NCBI GenBank assembly: GCA_049889775.1
Contig: JBMHCT010000011.1
Coordinates: 248,001 to 312,000 of the forward strand
DNA length: 64,000 bases
Origin: Jejuia sp049889775
GTDB taxonomy: Bacteria > Bacteroidota > Bacteroidia > Flavobacteriales > Flavobacteriaceae
Direction of reading: 5' to 3'
The position numbers and the translations under genes are program-made. Under the pieces are notes generated by a model. It did no database searches. It was given only the letters and a program-made list of their open reading frames with translations, and was not told where the DNA came from. Below, one piece after another: positions 45,297 to 54,750 of this stretch (its first letter is position 1; the number at the start of each line of letters is the position of its first letter).

Positions 45297-46519
45297 TGGG
45301 TTTAAAAGAGAAATTACATAAGCTAAAATTGAAGTATGAAGGCAAGAAAATGGCTCCTGCTTTTAATGCAATTCATACGTTTTTATATCTGCCAAATGAA
45401 ACCACGCATGGTGGCACACATATTAAAGCGGCAGACGATTTAAAGCGTACCATGAACACCGTTATTATGGCTTTAGTGCCATGTTTAATTTTTGGTATGT
45501 TCAATGCTGGTTATCAACACTATTTAGCATTAGGAGAGATTGATTCTGCCAAAGGGTTTTTAGGAGCTTCGTTTTGGACAATGGATAATTTTATTGTTGG
45601 TTTAACACAGGTTTTACCATTGGTTGTTGTGTCTTATGGTGTTGGTTTGGCAGTAGAATTTTTGTTTGCTGTTTTAAAAGGACATGAAGTAGAAGAGGGT
45701 TATTTAGTTACAGGAATGTTAGTTCCTCTTATTGTTCCTGTGGATATTCCACTGTGGATGCTTGCAGTAGCAGTGATATTCGGAGTTGTAATTGGTAAAG
45801 AAGTATTTGGTGGTACTGGGATGAATATCCTTAATCCTGCATTAACAATTAGAGCATTCTTATTCTTCGCATATCCAACTTGGATGTCTGGTGATAAAGT
45901 ATGGGTGCACGGAGCTGTAGAACGCGATCAAATGATTGCTGCAGGAGAAAACTTAGATGCTATTTCTGGAGAGACTATCCTCGGTTCCTATGCTCAAAAT
46001 AATGCAATAGTTTACGATTACTGGGATATGTTTTGGGGATTAATTCCAGGTTCCGTTGGAGAGACCTCAAAATTCTTAATCATAATCGGAGCGTTATTTC
46101 TAATATTTACTAAAGTAGGAAGTTGGAGAATTATTGTCTCTACTTTAATTGGTGCTTTAGTAATGGGCTTGATATTCAACGGTGTTGTTGATGCTGGTTG
46201 GATTGGAGAATCAAGTAAGTTCTATGGATTGATGAGTGTTCCATTCTGGCAACACCTAATTATAGGTAGTGTTTTATTTGGTGCTGTTTATATGGCTACT
46301 GATCCTGTTACTGCTTCACAAACAAATAAAGGAAAATGGATTTACGGTTTCCTAATTGGGTTTATTTCAATTATGATTCGTGTATTCAATCCTGCTTATC
46401 CTGAAGGCGTATTTTTAGCAATTTTATTAATGAATGTATTTGCACCAACTATTGATCATTACGTGGTTCAAGGTAACGTAAAGAAAAGAATGAAACGTTT
46501 AAAAGTTAAAACTGCTTAG
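45296..46519 (+). CDS. nqrB: Na+-translocating NADH:quinone reductase subunit B
   Basis: 407 residues with about ten membrane helices. PAFNAIHTFLYLPNETTHGG, then EVFGGTGMNILNPALTIRAF and DAISGETILGSY. Thr227 in SGET is the position that receives covalent FMN; the canonical motif is SGAT, so residue 226 is Glu instead of Ala. NPAL and TDPVTASQTNKGKWIYG are further conserved points. One-base overlap with nqrA (ATAATGG). Confidence 0.95.
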   Translation: MGLKEKLHKLKLKYEGKKMAPAFNAIHTFLYLPNETTHGGTHIKAADDLKRTMNTVIMALVPCLIFGMFNAGYQHYLALGEIDSAKGFLGASFWTMDNFIVGLTQVLPLVVVSYGVGLAVEFLFAVLKGHEVEEGYLVTGMLVPLIVPVDIPLWMLAVAVIFGVVIGKEVFGGTGMNILNPALTIRAFLFFAYPTWMSGDKVWVHGAVERDQMIAAGENLDAISGETILGSYAQNNAIVYDYWDMFWGLIPGSVGETSKFLIIIGALFLIFTKVGSWRIIVSTLIGALVMGLIFNGVVDAGWIGESSKFYGLMSVPFWQHLIIGSVLFGAVYMATDPVTASQTNKGKWIYGFLIGFISIMIRVFNPAYPEGVFLAILLMNVFAPTIDHYVVQGNVKKRMKRLKVKTA

Positions 46520-46521
46520 TT

Positions 46522-47268
46522 ATGGCAATGGATACAGATAAAAATTCGTATACAATTATATTCGCTGTTGCGATGGTAGTTGTTGTAGGCTCTTTGTTAG
46601 CGTTTACTGCGTCATCTTTAAAACCCAATATAACGGAAAATAAACGTTTAGAAAAACAGCAAAACATTCTTTACGCTATGGGTGTTAATGAGAATGATGA
46701 GAGTAGTGCAAATTTTGTTTCTACTGCTGACGCTCCTGAATTATTCAATAAATACATTAAAAAACAATTGGTAATTGAAGGAGGAAAAGTATCTGAAGAT
46801 GACCAAGCTTATTTAATTGATGTTAAGAAAGAGCAATCTAATGCCAAAGCTGGATTAGAAAGAAAGTTGCCACTATTTGTTGGAGAAAAAGATGGTAAAA
46901 CCTATTACATCGCTCCAATTAGAGGTAAAGGACTTTGGGATGCAATTTGGGCTTATGTTGCCATGGACGAAAACATGGTAGTGCAAGGGGCGTACTTTGA
47001 CCATAAAGGTGAAACACCAGGTTTAGGTGCTAACATTAAGCAGCGTTTCTTTATGGATGATTTTATAGGAGAGCATTTAAAAGCCGATGGTAAATTCAAA
47101 GGAATTACTGTTGCCAAAGGAAATGCAGATCCTAAAAATGAAAATAAAACAGATAATGAAGTAGATGCAATTGCTGGAGCTACCATTACAGGTGATGGCG
47201 TTACGGCAATGATTAAAAGCGATTTAAAGCTTTATGTGTCTTATTTCGATAACCTAAAAAACAATTAA
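46522..47268 (+). CDS. nqrC: Na+-translocating NADH:quinone reductase subunit C
   Basis: 248 residues. One N-terminal helix, then a periplasmic FMN-binding domain. AIAGATITGDGV near residue 220 carries the FMN-linked Thr (T223). GKGLWDAIWAYVAMD and HKGETPGLGANIKQRFF are standard. Modified by ApbE, whose gene is at 57.4 kb. Confidence 0.95.
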   Translation: MAMDTDKNSYTIIFAVAMVVVVGSLLAFTASSLKPNITENKRLEKQQNILYAMGVNENDESSANFVSTADAPELFNKYIKKQLVIEGGKVSEDDQAYLIDVKKEQSNAKAGLERKLPLFVGEKDGKTYYIAPIRGKGLWDAIWAYVAMDENMVVQGAYFDHKGETPGLGANIKQRFFMDDFIGEHLKADGKFKGITVAKGNADPKNENKTDNEVDAIAGATITGDGVTAMIKSDLKLYVSYFDNLKNN

Positions 47269-47271
47269 TTT

Positions 47272-47919
47272 ATGGGCTTACTTTCAAAAAAAGACACAAA
47301 GTTAATTACAGACCCATTAGCGGATAACAACCCAATTACCATTCAGGTTTTGGGTATATGTTCAGCATTGGCAATTACAGCAGAGTTAAAGGCATCTATT
47401 GTAATGTCAGTTTCGGTATTGTTTGTATTAGGTGTTGGTAATGTTGTTATCTCTCTAATGCGTAACATCATTCCTTCAAAAATTAGAATTATTGTTCAGT
47501 TAATTGTAGTTGCTGCATTAGTAATTATAGTAGACCAAGTATTGAAGGCTTTTGCTTATGAGTTGAGTAAGACGCTTTCGGTATTCGTTGGGTTAATTAT
47601 CACCAACTGTATTATCATGGGACGTTTTGAAGCCTTTGCTTTAGGTAATGGTCCTTGGAGATCATTTTTGGATGGTATCGGCAATGCAGCTGGATATGGC
47701 GCGATATTGATTATCGTTGGATTCTTTAGAGAATTGTTAGGTTCTGGCACCTTATTAGGATTTAAAGTTTTAGGAGATCCAATTGAAAAAACAGGCTTGT
47801 ATTCTATAGGATATGAAAACAATGGTTTTATGCTGTTATCACCAATGGCATTAATTGTTGTAGGCATTATAATTTGGGTACAACGTACAAGAAACAAAGC
47901 GTTAGTAGAAGATCATTAA
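47272..47919 (+). CDS. nqrD: Na+-translocating NADH:quinone reductase subunit D
   Basis: 215 residues, six helices. LITDPLADNNPITIQVLGIC, then GLIITNCIIMGRFEAFALGN, and DGIGNAAGYGAILIIVGFFR are family-specific. It forms a membrane pair with NqrE around an iron centre. Three bases after nqrC. Confidence 0.95.
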   Translation: MGLLSKKDTKLITDPLADNNPITIQVLGICSALAITAELKASIVMSVSVLFVLGVGNVVISLMRNIIPSKIRIIVQLIVVAALVIIVDQVLKAFAYELSKTLSVFVGLIITNCIIMGRFEAFALGNGPWRSFLDGIGNAAGYGAILIIVGFFRELLGSGTLLGFKVLGDPIEKTGLYSIGYENNGFMLLSPMALIVVGIIIWVQRTRNKALVEDH

Positions 47920-47932
47920 TAATTCAGAATAG

Positions 47933-48643
47933 ATGGAACACGTAGAATTATTTTTTAAGTCGATATTTATAGATAACATGGTATTTGCCACTTTCTTAGG
48001 AATGTGTTCGTATCTAGCAGTATCTAAAAAGGTAAGTACAGCAGTTGGTTTAGGAGCAGCAGTAATATTTGTACTTGCCATTACAGTACCATTAAACTGG
48101 TTATTAGATCAGTATTTATTGCAACCTGGAGCTTTATCTTGGTTAGGAGCAGAGTATGCAGATTATGATTTAAGTTTCTTATCCTTCATCATGTTTATTG
48201 CAACTATTGCAACAATGGTACAGTTGGTAGAAATAGTAGTTGAGAAGTTTTCTCCTTCACTATATAATTCATTAGGTATCTTCTTACCACTAATCGCAGT
48301 AAACTGTGCAATTTTAGGAGGTTCATTATTCATGCAATCTCGTGAAATAGCTACATTAGGTTTGGCAACTACTTACGGAATTGGTTCTGGAATTGGTTGG
48401 TTTTTAGCAATTCTAGCTATTGCAGCCATTCGTGAGAAAATCAGATACTCAAGTGTGCCTCCAGCCTTAAGAGGATTGGGTATTACATTCATCATTACAG
48501 GTTTAATGGCGATTGGATTCATGAGTTTTGGTGGAATGTTAACTGGTGGAGATGATGAAGCAGGAAAAAAAGAGGAGCAAACGGTTCAAGTGCAAGATTC
48601 AGAAGAAAATAAAGTAGCTAACAACATAATAATAAATGAGTAA
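47933..48643 (+). CDS. nqrE: Na+-translocating NADH:quinone reductase subunit E
   Basis: 236 residues, six helices (AVNCAILGGSLFMQSREIAT and the opening FKSIFIDNMVFATFLGMCSYLAVSKK are typical). It has an extra hydrophilic C-terminal tail of about 25-30 residues (GDDEAGKKEEQTVQVQDSEE) beyond the roughly 200-residue core. It overlaps nqrF by 8 bases. Confidence 0.95.
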   Translation: MEHVELFFKSIFIDNMVFATFLGMCSYLAVSKKVSTAVGLGAAVIFVLAITVPLNWLLDQYLLQPGALSWLGAEYADYDLSFLSFIMFIATIATMVQLVEIVVEKFSPSLYNSLGIFLPLIAVNCAILGGSLFMQSREIATLGLATTYGIGSGIGWFLAILAIAAIREKIRYSSVPPALRGLGITFIITGLMAIGFMSFGGMLTGGDDEAGKKEEQTVQVQDSEENKVANNIIINE

Positions 48644-49952
48644 TATGATATTAGCAGCCGGTACATTAGGAACAGTAGTAGCAACGGTAGCTGCATTTTT
48701 GGTAATTACCTTGTTGTTGGTAGCTTTACTATTATTTGTAAAGCAAAAATTATCACCATCTGGACCTGTAAAGATTACAATTAATGGTGAAAAAGAAATT
48801 GAAGTAGCTTCTGGAGGTACATTGCTATCTACTTTAGGTGGCAGTAAAATATTTTTACCTTCGGCTTGTGGCGGGGGTGGAACTTGTATTCAATGTGAAT
48901 GTCACGTAAATTCTGGTGGAGGAGAAGCCTTACCAACTGAAACACCTCATTTCTCAAGAAAAGAATTACAACATGGTGCTCGTTTAGCATGTCAGGTTAA
49001 AGTGAAGCAGGATATGGATATTACCATTCCTGAAGAGGTATTTGGTATTAAGAAGTGGGAAGCAGTAGTAGTACGTAATTATAACGTAGCGTCATTTATC
49101 AAGGAATTTGTAGTTGAAATTCCAGAGGATATGGGATACAAAGCTGGAGGGTATATTCAAATTGAAATTCCTGAATGTGAAGTAAAATATTCAGATATTG
49201 ATATTACAGCACACCCAGAGGAACACGAAACACCAGACAAGTTCAAAGCTGAATGGGATAAATTTGGACTTTGGCCATTAGTAATGAAAAATACCGAGAC
49301 TGTTGAGCGTGCCTATTCTATGGCGTCTTATCCAGCTGAAGGTAGAGAAATCATGCTTAATGTACGTATTGCAACACCACCATGGGATCGTGCTAAAAAC
49401 GGTTGGATGGATGTAAACCCTGGTGTGGCATCATCTTATATTTTTAATTTAAAGAAAGGTGATAAGTGTACTATTTCTGGCCCTTATGGTGAATTCTTTA
49501 TTAATGAGTCTGAAAGCGAAATGTTATATGTAGGTGGTGGAGCTGGTATGGCACCAATGCGCTCTCACTTATACCACTTATTCAAAACATTAAAGACAGG
49601 AAGAAAAGTTACGTATTGGTATGGAGGACGTTCTAAACGTGAGTTATTCTACTTAGACCACTTCTACGATTTAGAAAAGAACTTTCCTAACTTCAAATTC
49701 TATTTAGCATTGTCTGAACCTTTAGAAGAAGATAACTGGAAAGTAAAAGAAGATATTGATGCTCCTGGAGATGGTTTTGTTGGATTTATTCATAATTGTG
49801 TAATTGATAATTATTTGAGTAAACACGAGTCTCCTGAGGATATCGAATTATATTTCTGTGGCCCACCATTAATGAACAAAGCAGTTCAAAAAATGGGAGA
49901 GGACTTTGGTATCCCAGATGAACACATCAGATTTGATGACTTTGGAGGATAG
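48636..49952 (+). CDS. nqrF: Na+-translocating NADH:quinone reductase subunit F
   Basis: 438 residues. One N-terminal helix, then a 2Fe-2S ferredoxin domain with SACGGGGTCIQCECH and the fourth Cys in LACQV. The reductase part has FAD-binding ERAYSMASYP and NADH-binding GGGAGMAPMRSH, and the end RFDDFGG. It takes electrons from NADH and passes them into the pump. Followed by a strong terminator. Confidence 0.95.
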   Translation: MSNMILAAGTLGTVVATVAAFLVITLLLVALLLFVKQKLSPSGPVKITINGEKEIEVASGGTLLSTLGGSKIFLPSACGGGGTCIQCECHVNSGGGEALPTETPHFSRKELQHGARLACQVKVKQDMDITIPEEVFGIKKWEAVVVRNYNVASFIKEFVVEIPEDMGYKAGGYIQIEIPECEVKYSDIDITAHPEEHETPDKFKAEWDKFGLWPLVMKNTETVERAYSMASYPAEGREIMLNVRIATPPWDRAKNGWMDVNPGVASSYIFNLKKGDKCTISGPYGEFFINESESEMLYVGGGAGMAPMRSHLYHLFKTLKTGRKVTYWYGGRSKRELFYLDHFYDLEKNFPNFKFYLALSEPLEEDNWKVKEDIDAPGDGFVGFIHNCVIDNYLSKHESPEDIELYFCGPPLMNKAVQKMGEDFGIPDEHIRFDDFGG

Positions 49953-50014
49953 AAGATAATCCCCAATTATCGAAAAAGGATATACTGAATTAGCTCGGTA
50001 TCTCATATAAAACT

Positions 50015-50040
50015 AAAGCCAACTCAATTGAGTTGGCTTT
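50015..50040. terminator. Bidirectional intrinsic terminator after nqrF
   Basis: A perfect 26-bp palindrome (AAAGCCAACTCAA / TTGAGTTGGCTTT halves) followed on the plus strand by GTCATTTTTT. It sits between the convergent nqrF and the 149-residue gene and can serve both. Confidence 0.85.
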
Positions 50041-50064
50041 GTCATTTTTTAATATATACAATAA

Positions 50065-50514
50065 TTAAGCTAAACTATATTTTGGTTTTTCATTTTCAAC
50101 CTCAAATAATTTAGTATAATCCATCACATTTTTCACACCATCTAATTCGCATAATAAAGCAATTACTGCACTCAATCCATCAAATAGAATATCCTTATCC
50201 ATTGGGTTTTCTGGTTTGCTATTCTTGTAATGCAAAGGCACCTTAAAACCACAGGCCTTTAAAAAGGTGTGTTCAATTTTGAGGAGTTCTAAAGGTGTGT
50301 ATCCGTTAAACTTTCTGCCCAAGGTTTGATGCACTTTACCAACATAATTCAATACTAAAGACCCATGGCCATCGGATAAATGTTTCCAACTATCGGTATT
50401 ATCTAAAATATTCCCAACGGCACACTGTTGGCAACATTCTGGGTTTAAAGTTTCATTATGAAAGGCTACATACAGCTTTTTAATTGCTGAGTCTAAACGT
50501 GAAGATTTATCCAT
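50065..50514 (-). CDS. Conserved hypothetical protein with CCxxC motif
   Basis: 149 residues, soluble. ETLNPECCQQCAVGNILDNT has C27-C28-x2-C31. SWKHLSDGHGSLVLNYVGKV and PLELLKIEHTFLKACGFKVP follow. It probably binds a metal or has redox-active cysteines. I know this type only as an uncharacterised flavobacterial protein, sometimes placed near Nqr genes. It is convergent with nqrF. Confidence 0.6.
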   Translation of the reverse strand: MDKSSRLDSAIKKLYVAFHNETLNPECCQQCAVGNILDNTDSWKHLSDGHGSLVLNYVGKVHQTLGRKFNGYTPLELLKIEHTFLKACGFKVPLHYKNSKPENPMDKDILFDGLSAVIALLCELDGVKNVMDYTKLFEVENEKPKYSLA

Positions 50515-50624
50515 AACATCAATTTTTCATTGAAGTTACTAAAATTATAAGGTTTTTGCACTGAAATTATTCTTAAAATTTAGCTGGACCTATACGAATA
50601 GTAGACTTAATTCGTTTTTGAAGT

Positions 50625-51494
50625 ATGAAAAGACTATTGGCATTATTGATTGGGATTGTTATATTAATCACCATCTTTTTCAAAATTGAACCAGTACAAC
50701 ATACCGCCAATGCCATTATTTCAGAAATTAAACCTACAGGCCTTTTAAATAAGGATAGTTTAACTATTAAATCGCGGGTAAATCTTCCTGAAGGGTATTC
50801 AAGGGTAAAATATCCCAAAGGCTCATTTCAAGAATATTTAAGAAACTACAAACTAAAACCTTTTGGAACTAAAATTATCAATTACGATGATTCCGAATAC
50901 TTTTGGCAGTTTGGTCACATTGGTATATTAGACATTCCTGTACCCAAAAATGGGTTACAACAGTGTGCCGATGCTTTAATTAGGATTCGAAGCGAATATT
51001 TATGGGATAACAACAGAAAGAATGTCATAGGTTTTAATTTTACAAGTGGAGATTATTGTTCCTGGAAAAAGTATGCCGAAGGTTACAGGCCGAAAATTAG
51101 AGGCAATAGCGTATCCTTTTCTAAAACAGCTTCCGTAGATCGTTCAAAAGAAAATTTTTATAAATACCTTAATTTGATATATATGTACTCCGGTACTTTG
51201 TCTTTATATAATGAACTTCCTAAAATTAATACAGTTAAGAATTTAAAGCTTGGAGATATGCTTATTAAAGGCGGATCACCAGGACATATTGTAATGATTT
51301 GTGATGAAGCGGTTAATTCTGAAGGCGATAAAATTTACTTGTTATTCCAAGGAAATACGCCCGCCCAAAGTGTGCATTTGGTTAAAAATTTGGAAGATTC
51401 TGATCTTTCTCCATGGTATCATCTGAAAAAAGACGCTGTAATTCCTGTATCTAACTACACGTTTTATGATTCTAAATTTGTCAGATTCAAGTAG
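50625..51494 (+). CDS. DUF4846 domain protein
   Basis: 289 residues. N-terminal helix (signal or anchor). INYDDSEYFWQFGHIGILDI, QQCADALIRIRSEYLW, FNFTSGDYCSWKKYAEG, and SPGHIVMICDEA are the family motifs. YCSW and H-containing segments suggest a hydrolase-like fold (NlpC/P60-related by appearance), but the activity is not shown. It converges with the CHAT gene, leaving three bases. Confidence 0.75.
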   Translation: MKRLLALLIGIVILITIFFKIEPVQHTANAIISEIKPTGLLNKDSLTIKSRVNLPEGYSRVKYPKGSFQEYLRNYKLKPFGTKIINYDDSEYFWQFGHIGILDIPVPKNGLQQCADALIRIRSEYLWDNNRKNVIGFNFTSGDYCSWKKYAEGYRPKIRGNSVSFSKTASVDRSKENFYKYLNLIYMYSGTLSLYNELPKINTVKNLKLGDMLIKGGSPGHIVMICDEAVNSEGDKIYLLFQGNTPAQSVHLVKNLEDSDLSPWYHLKKDAVIPVSNYTFYDSKFVRFK

Positions 51495-51497
51495 GGT

Positions 51498-54400
51498 CTA
51501 GGTTTTTCTTCTTTTCACTATTAAAAATACTATAAGTATTGCAATCAAAGCGAAAGCAAAGTACCAAAACGTATTTGTAGAAGTGCTTAAATTTATTGGA
51601 GAAACATCACCAATTAGTACTAAGCCTGCCCAATAGTTGGGGGTAATAGTACGACCATCAGCCTCAGAAATATATTGAAGTTTTGCTTTTTGTAATGCTT
51701 TGTCTTTGGGCATGCCCTTTTTAATATTTTTAAGGAATAATTCTATGATTTCTGAGCTCGATTTTTCATCAATCTTCCAAAGACTGGTTAAAATGCTTTC
51801 GCTTCCAGCATAGTTGAATGCGTGGGCAAGAGATATCATACCTTCTCCAGCTTGATAGGTGGGTTTTCCGGTTTCACAAGCCGTTAAAATAGCAAGGTTT
51901 GAAGCAAGATTTTGATTATATATTTCAAACGTATAGAGTGAATTATCGTCTATAGTTAATGAGTCGGTGATGTTTTTAGCAAAAATCAAACGGGATAATT
52001 CAGGCGATACGTTATTGGATTCCGCATGCGTGCCAATGTGTATAATTTTGTGTTCTTTGGCCTCTTGAGTAAATACTTTTTTTGAAGCATTTTCATTAAT
52101 AAATGAACTACCATCAAATAATTTTGAGTAAGTTTTCGCTATGTCTACTGAAAATGGCTGGGGTAGCAAGGTTAAATATGTTTTATCTAAGGTGATAGAA
52201 TCTGAAATATTAATCTTGTATTTTTCCTTCATATCCGCGTTAAACTCTGGTGCAAATGCAATAAAGTCATTACTATAATTTACTACTGATTTGGTATTGT
52301 CTAGGAGATACAAGCTATAGTTGTACGAAATATTGTATTTACTTATTAAACTCAATTTCTGTAGGTCTGTAAAGGAAGTAATCTTGTCTTTTGTTAATAC
52401 GTCGAAGCTTAAATTAAAGAGGATACCATCGGGAATTATTATAACGCTCTCAGTATTTATAACAGATTCAAAAGGTAGCCAAAGTGCATTGTACAAATAA
52501 TTAATTGCTTTTATGGTAGACTTAAAATCAGAATCGTTGTTAGATATTTCTTGAATGTATTGTTCTATATTTTCTGGGTTCAATTGGTATAGTTTAGAGC
52601 TATGTTTTGAAATTACATACGCATATAGATTGTTGTTGTTAAAAATGTAACGCACTACTGTTGTATTATCAGGAATGGCTGTCTTAATTTCACCTAATGT
52701 CTGCTTGATGGTTTGGTAACGCATTTCATAGTATTTAGGATAATCTTGTTTTAATTCATTAAGAAAATTTTGCCATTTTTGATTTATATCTACAAAACGC
52801 TGAATTTTTAGGTCATTAATGTCGTTGTCATCGAGCAATAGCTCCAAGCTATCTTTTAACGTTTTTTCTCTAAGTATTATGTTATCAGGTACATTATGAA
52901 AATTCATATTGTCACGTATACTAAGTTTGGATCGTATTCGGTTGTAAAGAGAGGATTCGTGCATAGAAATTATATCATTCAAATACTCGTTTTCATTGGT
53001 CAAATTATATAACATCATACCAACCTCTGAAGTAAAATCTAAAAATGGTTTTGTTCTGGATAAAAATTCAGCTTTATCCTGACTTGAAGAATATCTAGCA
53101 GATGATGCGTTTAATGTACCCACCGCATCTCTTAAAGCATTGTAGATACTCTTAATTTCCTTCTGGTTATTGGAGTTGGAAAGTTTTAATCTTGCCTTAT
53201 TCTTAAATAAAATAGGATTCAGCTCTAACGCTTTCCAATAGGACGAATCAATACTTTTGGCTAATTTGTTGTGTTTTATGAGTTCTAAAGTACGATCTGC
53301 CCAGTCTATCGAGGTATTGTAATTTTCTAGATTAAACTGCACTTCTGCCATAAGATCATTTGCTTTAATGATCTCTAAACTCTCACCTTTGCCTGTAAGT
53401 TTTATGGCATTTAAAACTTTGTTTGCTGCTTTCTCCGCTTCTTCAACATAACCATGTCTTGAATAAAATTTTGCGGCGTCTCTCAATTTTGTAAGTCGAT
53501 CTGGACTGAAAGTATTTGGACTTACTTTTTGATATAAAGTTTCGCTTAATTGATAGGCTGCATGCGCATCTTCTACTTTGTTTAAACTTTCTAATATACT
53601 AGCTTTTGTGCCTATGGTATATGTCATATAGCCTGTATAATCTGTAGGTAAGTTTTTAAACTTTTGGTAAGATTCATCTATGAGCTCCAATGCTCTTAAA
53701 CCATCGTTTGCAACCCATTTTCCCTGGGCTAGTTGATTGATGAATACAACTTGTTGAATGCTATTTGTTGGAAAAAAGATTTTCGCTTTTTCATAATTGT
53801 ATTCAAATAATTGAAGCGCTCGATCAACCTGTCCTAGCTTTACATAATTACTACCCATATCATTAATGGTTGATAAGTAGTTGTACTTAATATTTTTTAT
53901 ACTAGGATGCGTTTCAGATGAATCAATGAAGATTTTATAATTTTTAATGGCACCTTGTTGTTTTTTTATTGATTCTGCGAAACGGCCTTTATTCATCAAA
54001 ATAACAGCAGTATTACTTTCCAAGATAGCAGGGTAGTAATAACGCTCACCTAAGTCACCTTTTTTATCTTTTAAAGCATCAATACCTTTGTTATAATAAT
54101 ACAATGCGCTGTCCAATTTGTTTTCGCTTTGCATTAACACCCCTAGTATATTACTGGCACTATACACTAGTTTAGGACTTGCATTAGGGTTGTTCTCATT
54201 AATTTTGAAGGCTTCTAAACCATGTTGTTTTGCAAGGCTATAATTTGTCATAAAATAAGCTGTACTTGCTAATCCATACGCTCTATTAGACATTTTATTC
54301 AAACGGTCTTCTGAAGTTTTTTTAGCTTGCTCGAAACCCAATTGATTATAGTTGTAAGATTCCTGGAATAGGTTATTTTCAACGGTTAAGCTGGATATAT

Positions 54401-54740
54401 CAGAATATACATTGTAAAGAACATCCGGACTCGAGGTGGCGTTTTTTAACTTTTCTGCGGCAGTTTTACTTTTGTTTAAAAAGTTTTTATCTCCTTTAAG
54501 TTGCGCTATACGTCCGTGAAAATAAACAAGTTTGGATAGTGAATCATATGCTTTAGCTTCAAAGTATAACTTCTCCTGATGTTTTAGTAATTCTTCGGCT
54601 TTAACTAGAGAATCATTGTTAATAAGGTCTTCTAAATATTCAATTGAGAAAGCAGTCTTGTTTTGTGAGGATAGATTAAGTGCCAAACATGCTAGAGCAA
54701 CTGGAATCGTGGTTTTTACAAGTGAAGTTGCTACTTTCAT
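51498..54740 (-). CDS. Exported TPR-CHAT peptidase with C-terminal membrane anchor
   Basis: 1080 residues. Signal peptide about 1-25. Residues about 30-560 form TPR repeats. A CHAT domain, about 780-1040, has the dyad H905 (IHIGTHAES) and C955 (ILTACETGK), with GMISLAHAFNYAGSESILTS, then SLWKID. A single helix near the end (about 1055-1075) is followed by KRRKT, so the CHAT domain should be periplasmic and tethered. CHAT domains are caspase-like peptidases. The gene comes last in an operon with a sigma factor and a membrane anti-sigma-like protein. Confidence 0.85.
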   Translation of the reverse strand: MKVATSLVKTTIPVALACLALNLSSQNKTAFSIEYLEDLINNDSLVKAEELLKHQEKLYFEAKAYDSLSKLVYFHGRIAQLKGDKNFLNKSKTAAEKLKNATSSPDVLYNVYSDISSLTVENNLFQESYNYNQLGFEQAKKTSEDRLNKMSNRAYGLASTAYFMTNYSLAKQHGLEAFKINENNPNASPKLVYSASNILGVLMQSENKLDSALYYYNKGIDALKDKKGDLGERYYYPAILESNTAVILMNKGRFAESIKKQQGAIKNYKIFIDSSETHPSIKNIKYNYLSTINDMGSNYVKLGQVDRALQLFEYNYEKAKIFFPTNSIQQVVFINQLAQGKWVANDGLRALELIDESYQKFKNLPTDYTGYMTYTIGTKASILESLNKVEDAHAAYQLSETLYQKVSPNTFSPDRLTKLRDAAKFYSRHGYVEEAEKAANKVLNAIKLTGKGESLEIIKANDLMAEVQFNLENYNTSIDWADRTLELIKHNKLAKSIDSSYWKALELNPILFKNKARLKLSNSNNQKEIKSIYNALRDAVGTLNASSARYSSSQDKAEFLSRTKPFLDFTSEVGMMLYNLTNENEYLNDIISMHESSLYNRIRSKLSIRDNMNFHNVPDNIILREKTLKDSLELLLDDNDINDLKIQRFVDINQKWQNFLNELKQDYPKYYEMRYQTIKQTLGEIKTAIPDNTTVVRYIFNNNNLYAYVISKHSSKLYQLNPENIEQYIQEISNNDSDFKSTIKAINYLYNALWLPFESVINTESVIIIPDGILFNLSFDVLTKDKITSFTDLQKLSLISKYNISYNYSLYLLDNTKSVVNYSNDFIAFAPEFNADMKEKYKINISDSITLDKTYLTLLPQPFSVDIAKTYSKLFDGSSFINENASKKVFTQEAKEHKIIHIGTHAESNNVSPELSRLIFAKNITDSLTIDDNSLYTFEIYNQNLASNLAILTACETGKPTYQAGEGMISLAHAFNYAGSESILTSLWKIDEKSSSEIIELFLKNIKKGMPKDKALQKAKLQYISEADGRTITPNYWAGLVLIGDVSPINLSTSTNTFWYFAFALIAILIVFLIVKRRKT

Positions 54741-54750
54741 ATTAACCTAA

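Noticed and set aside
47556..47897. Minus-strand frame inside nqrD
   Set aside because: Antisense shadow of a conserved membrane subunit.
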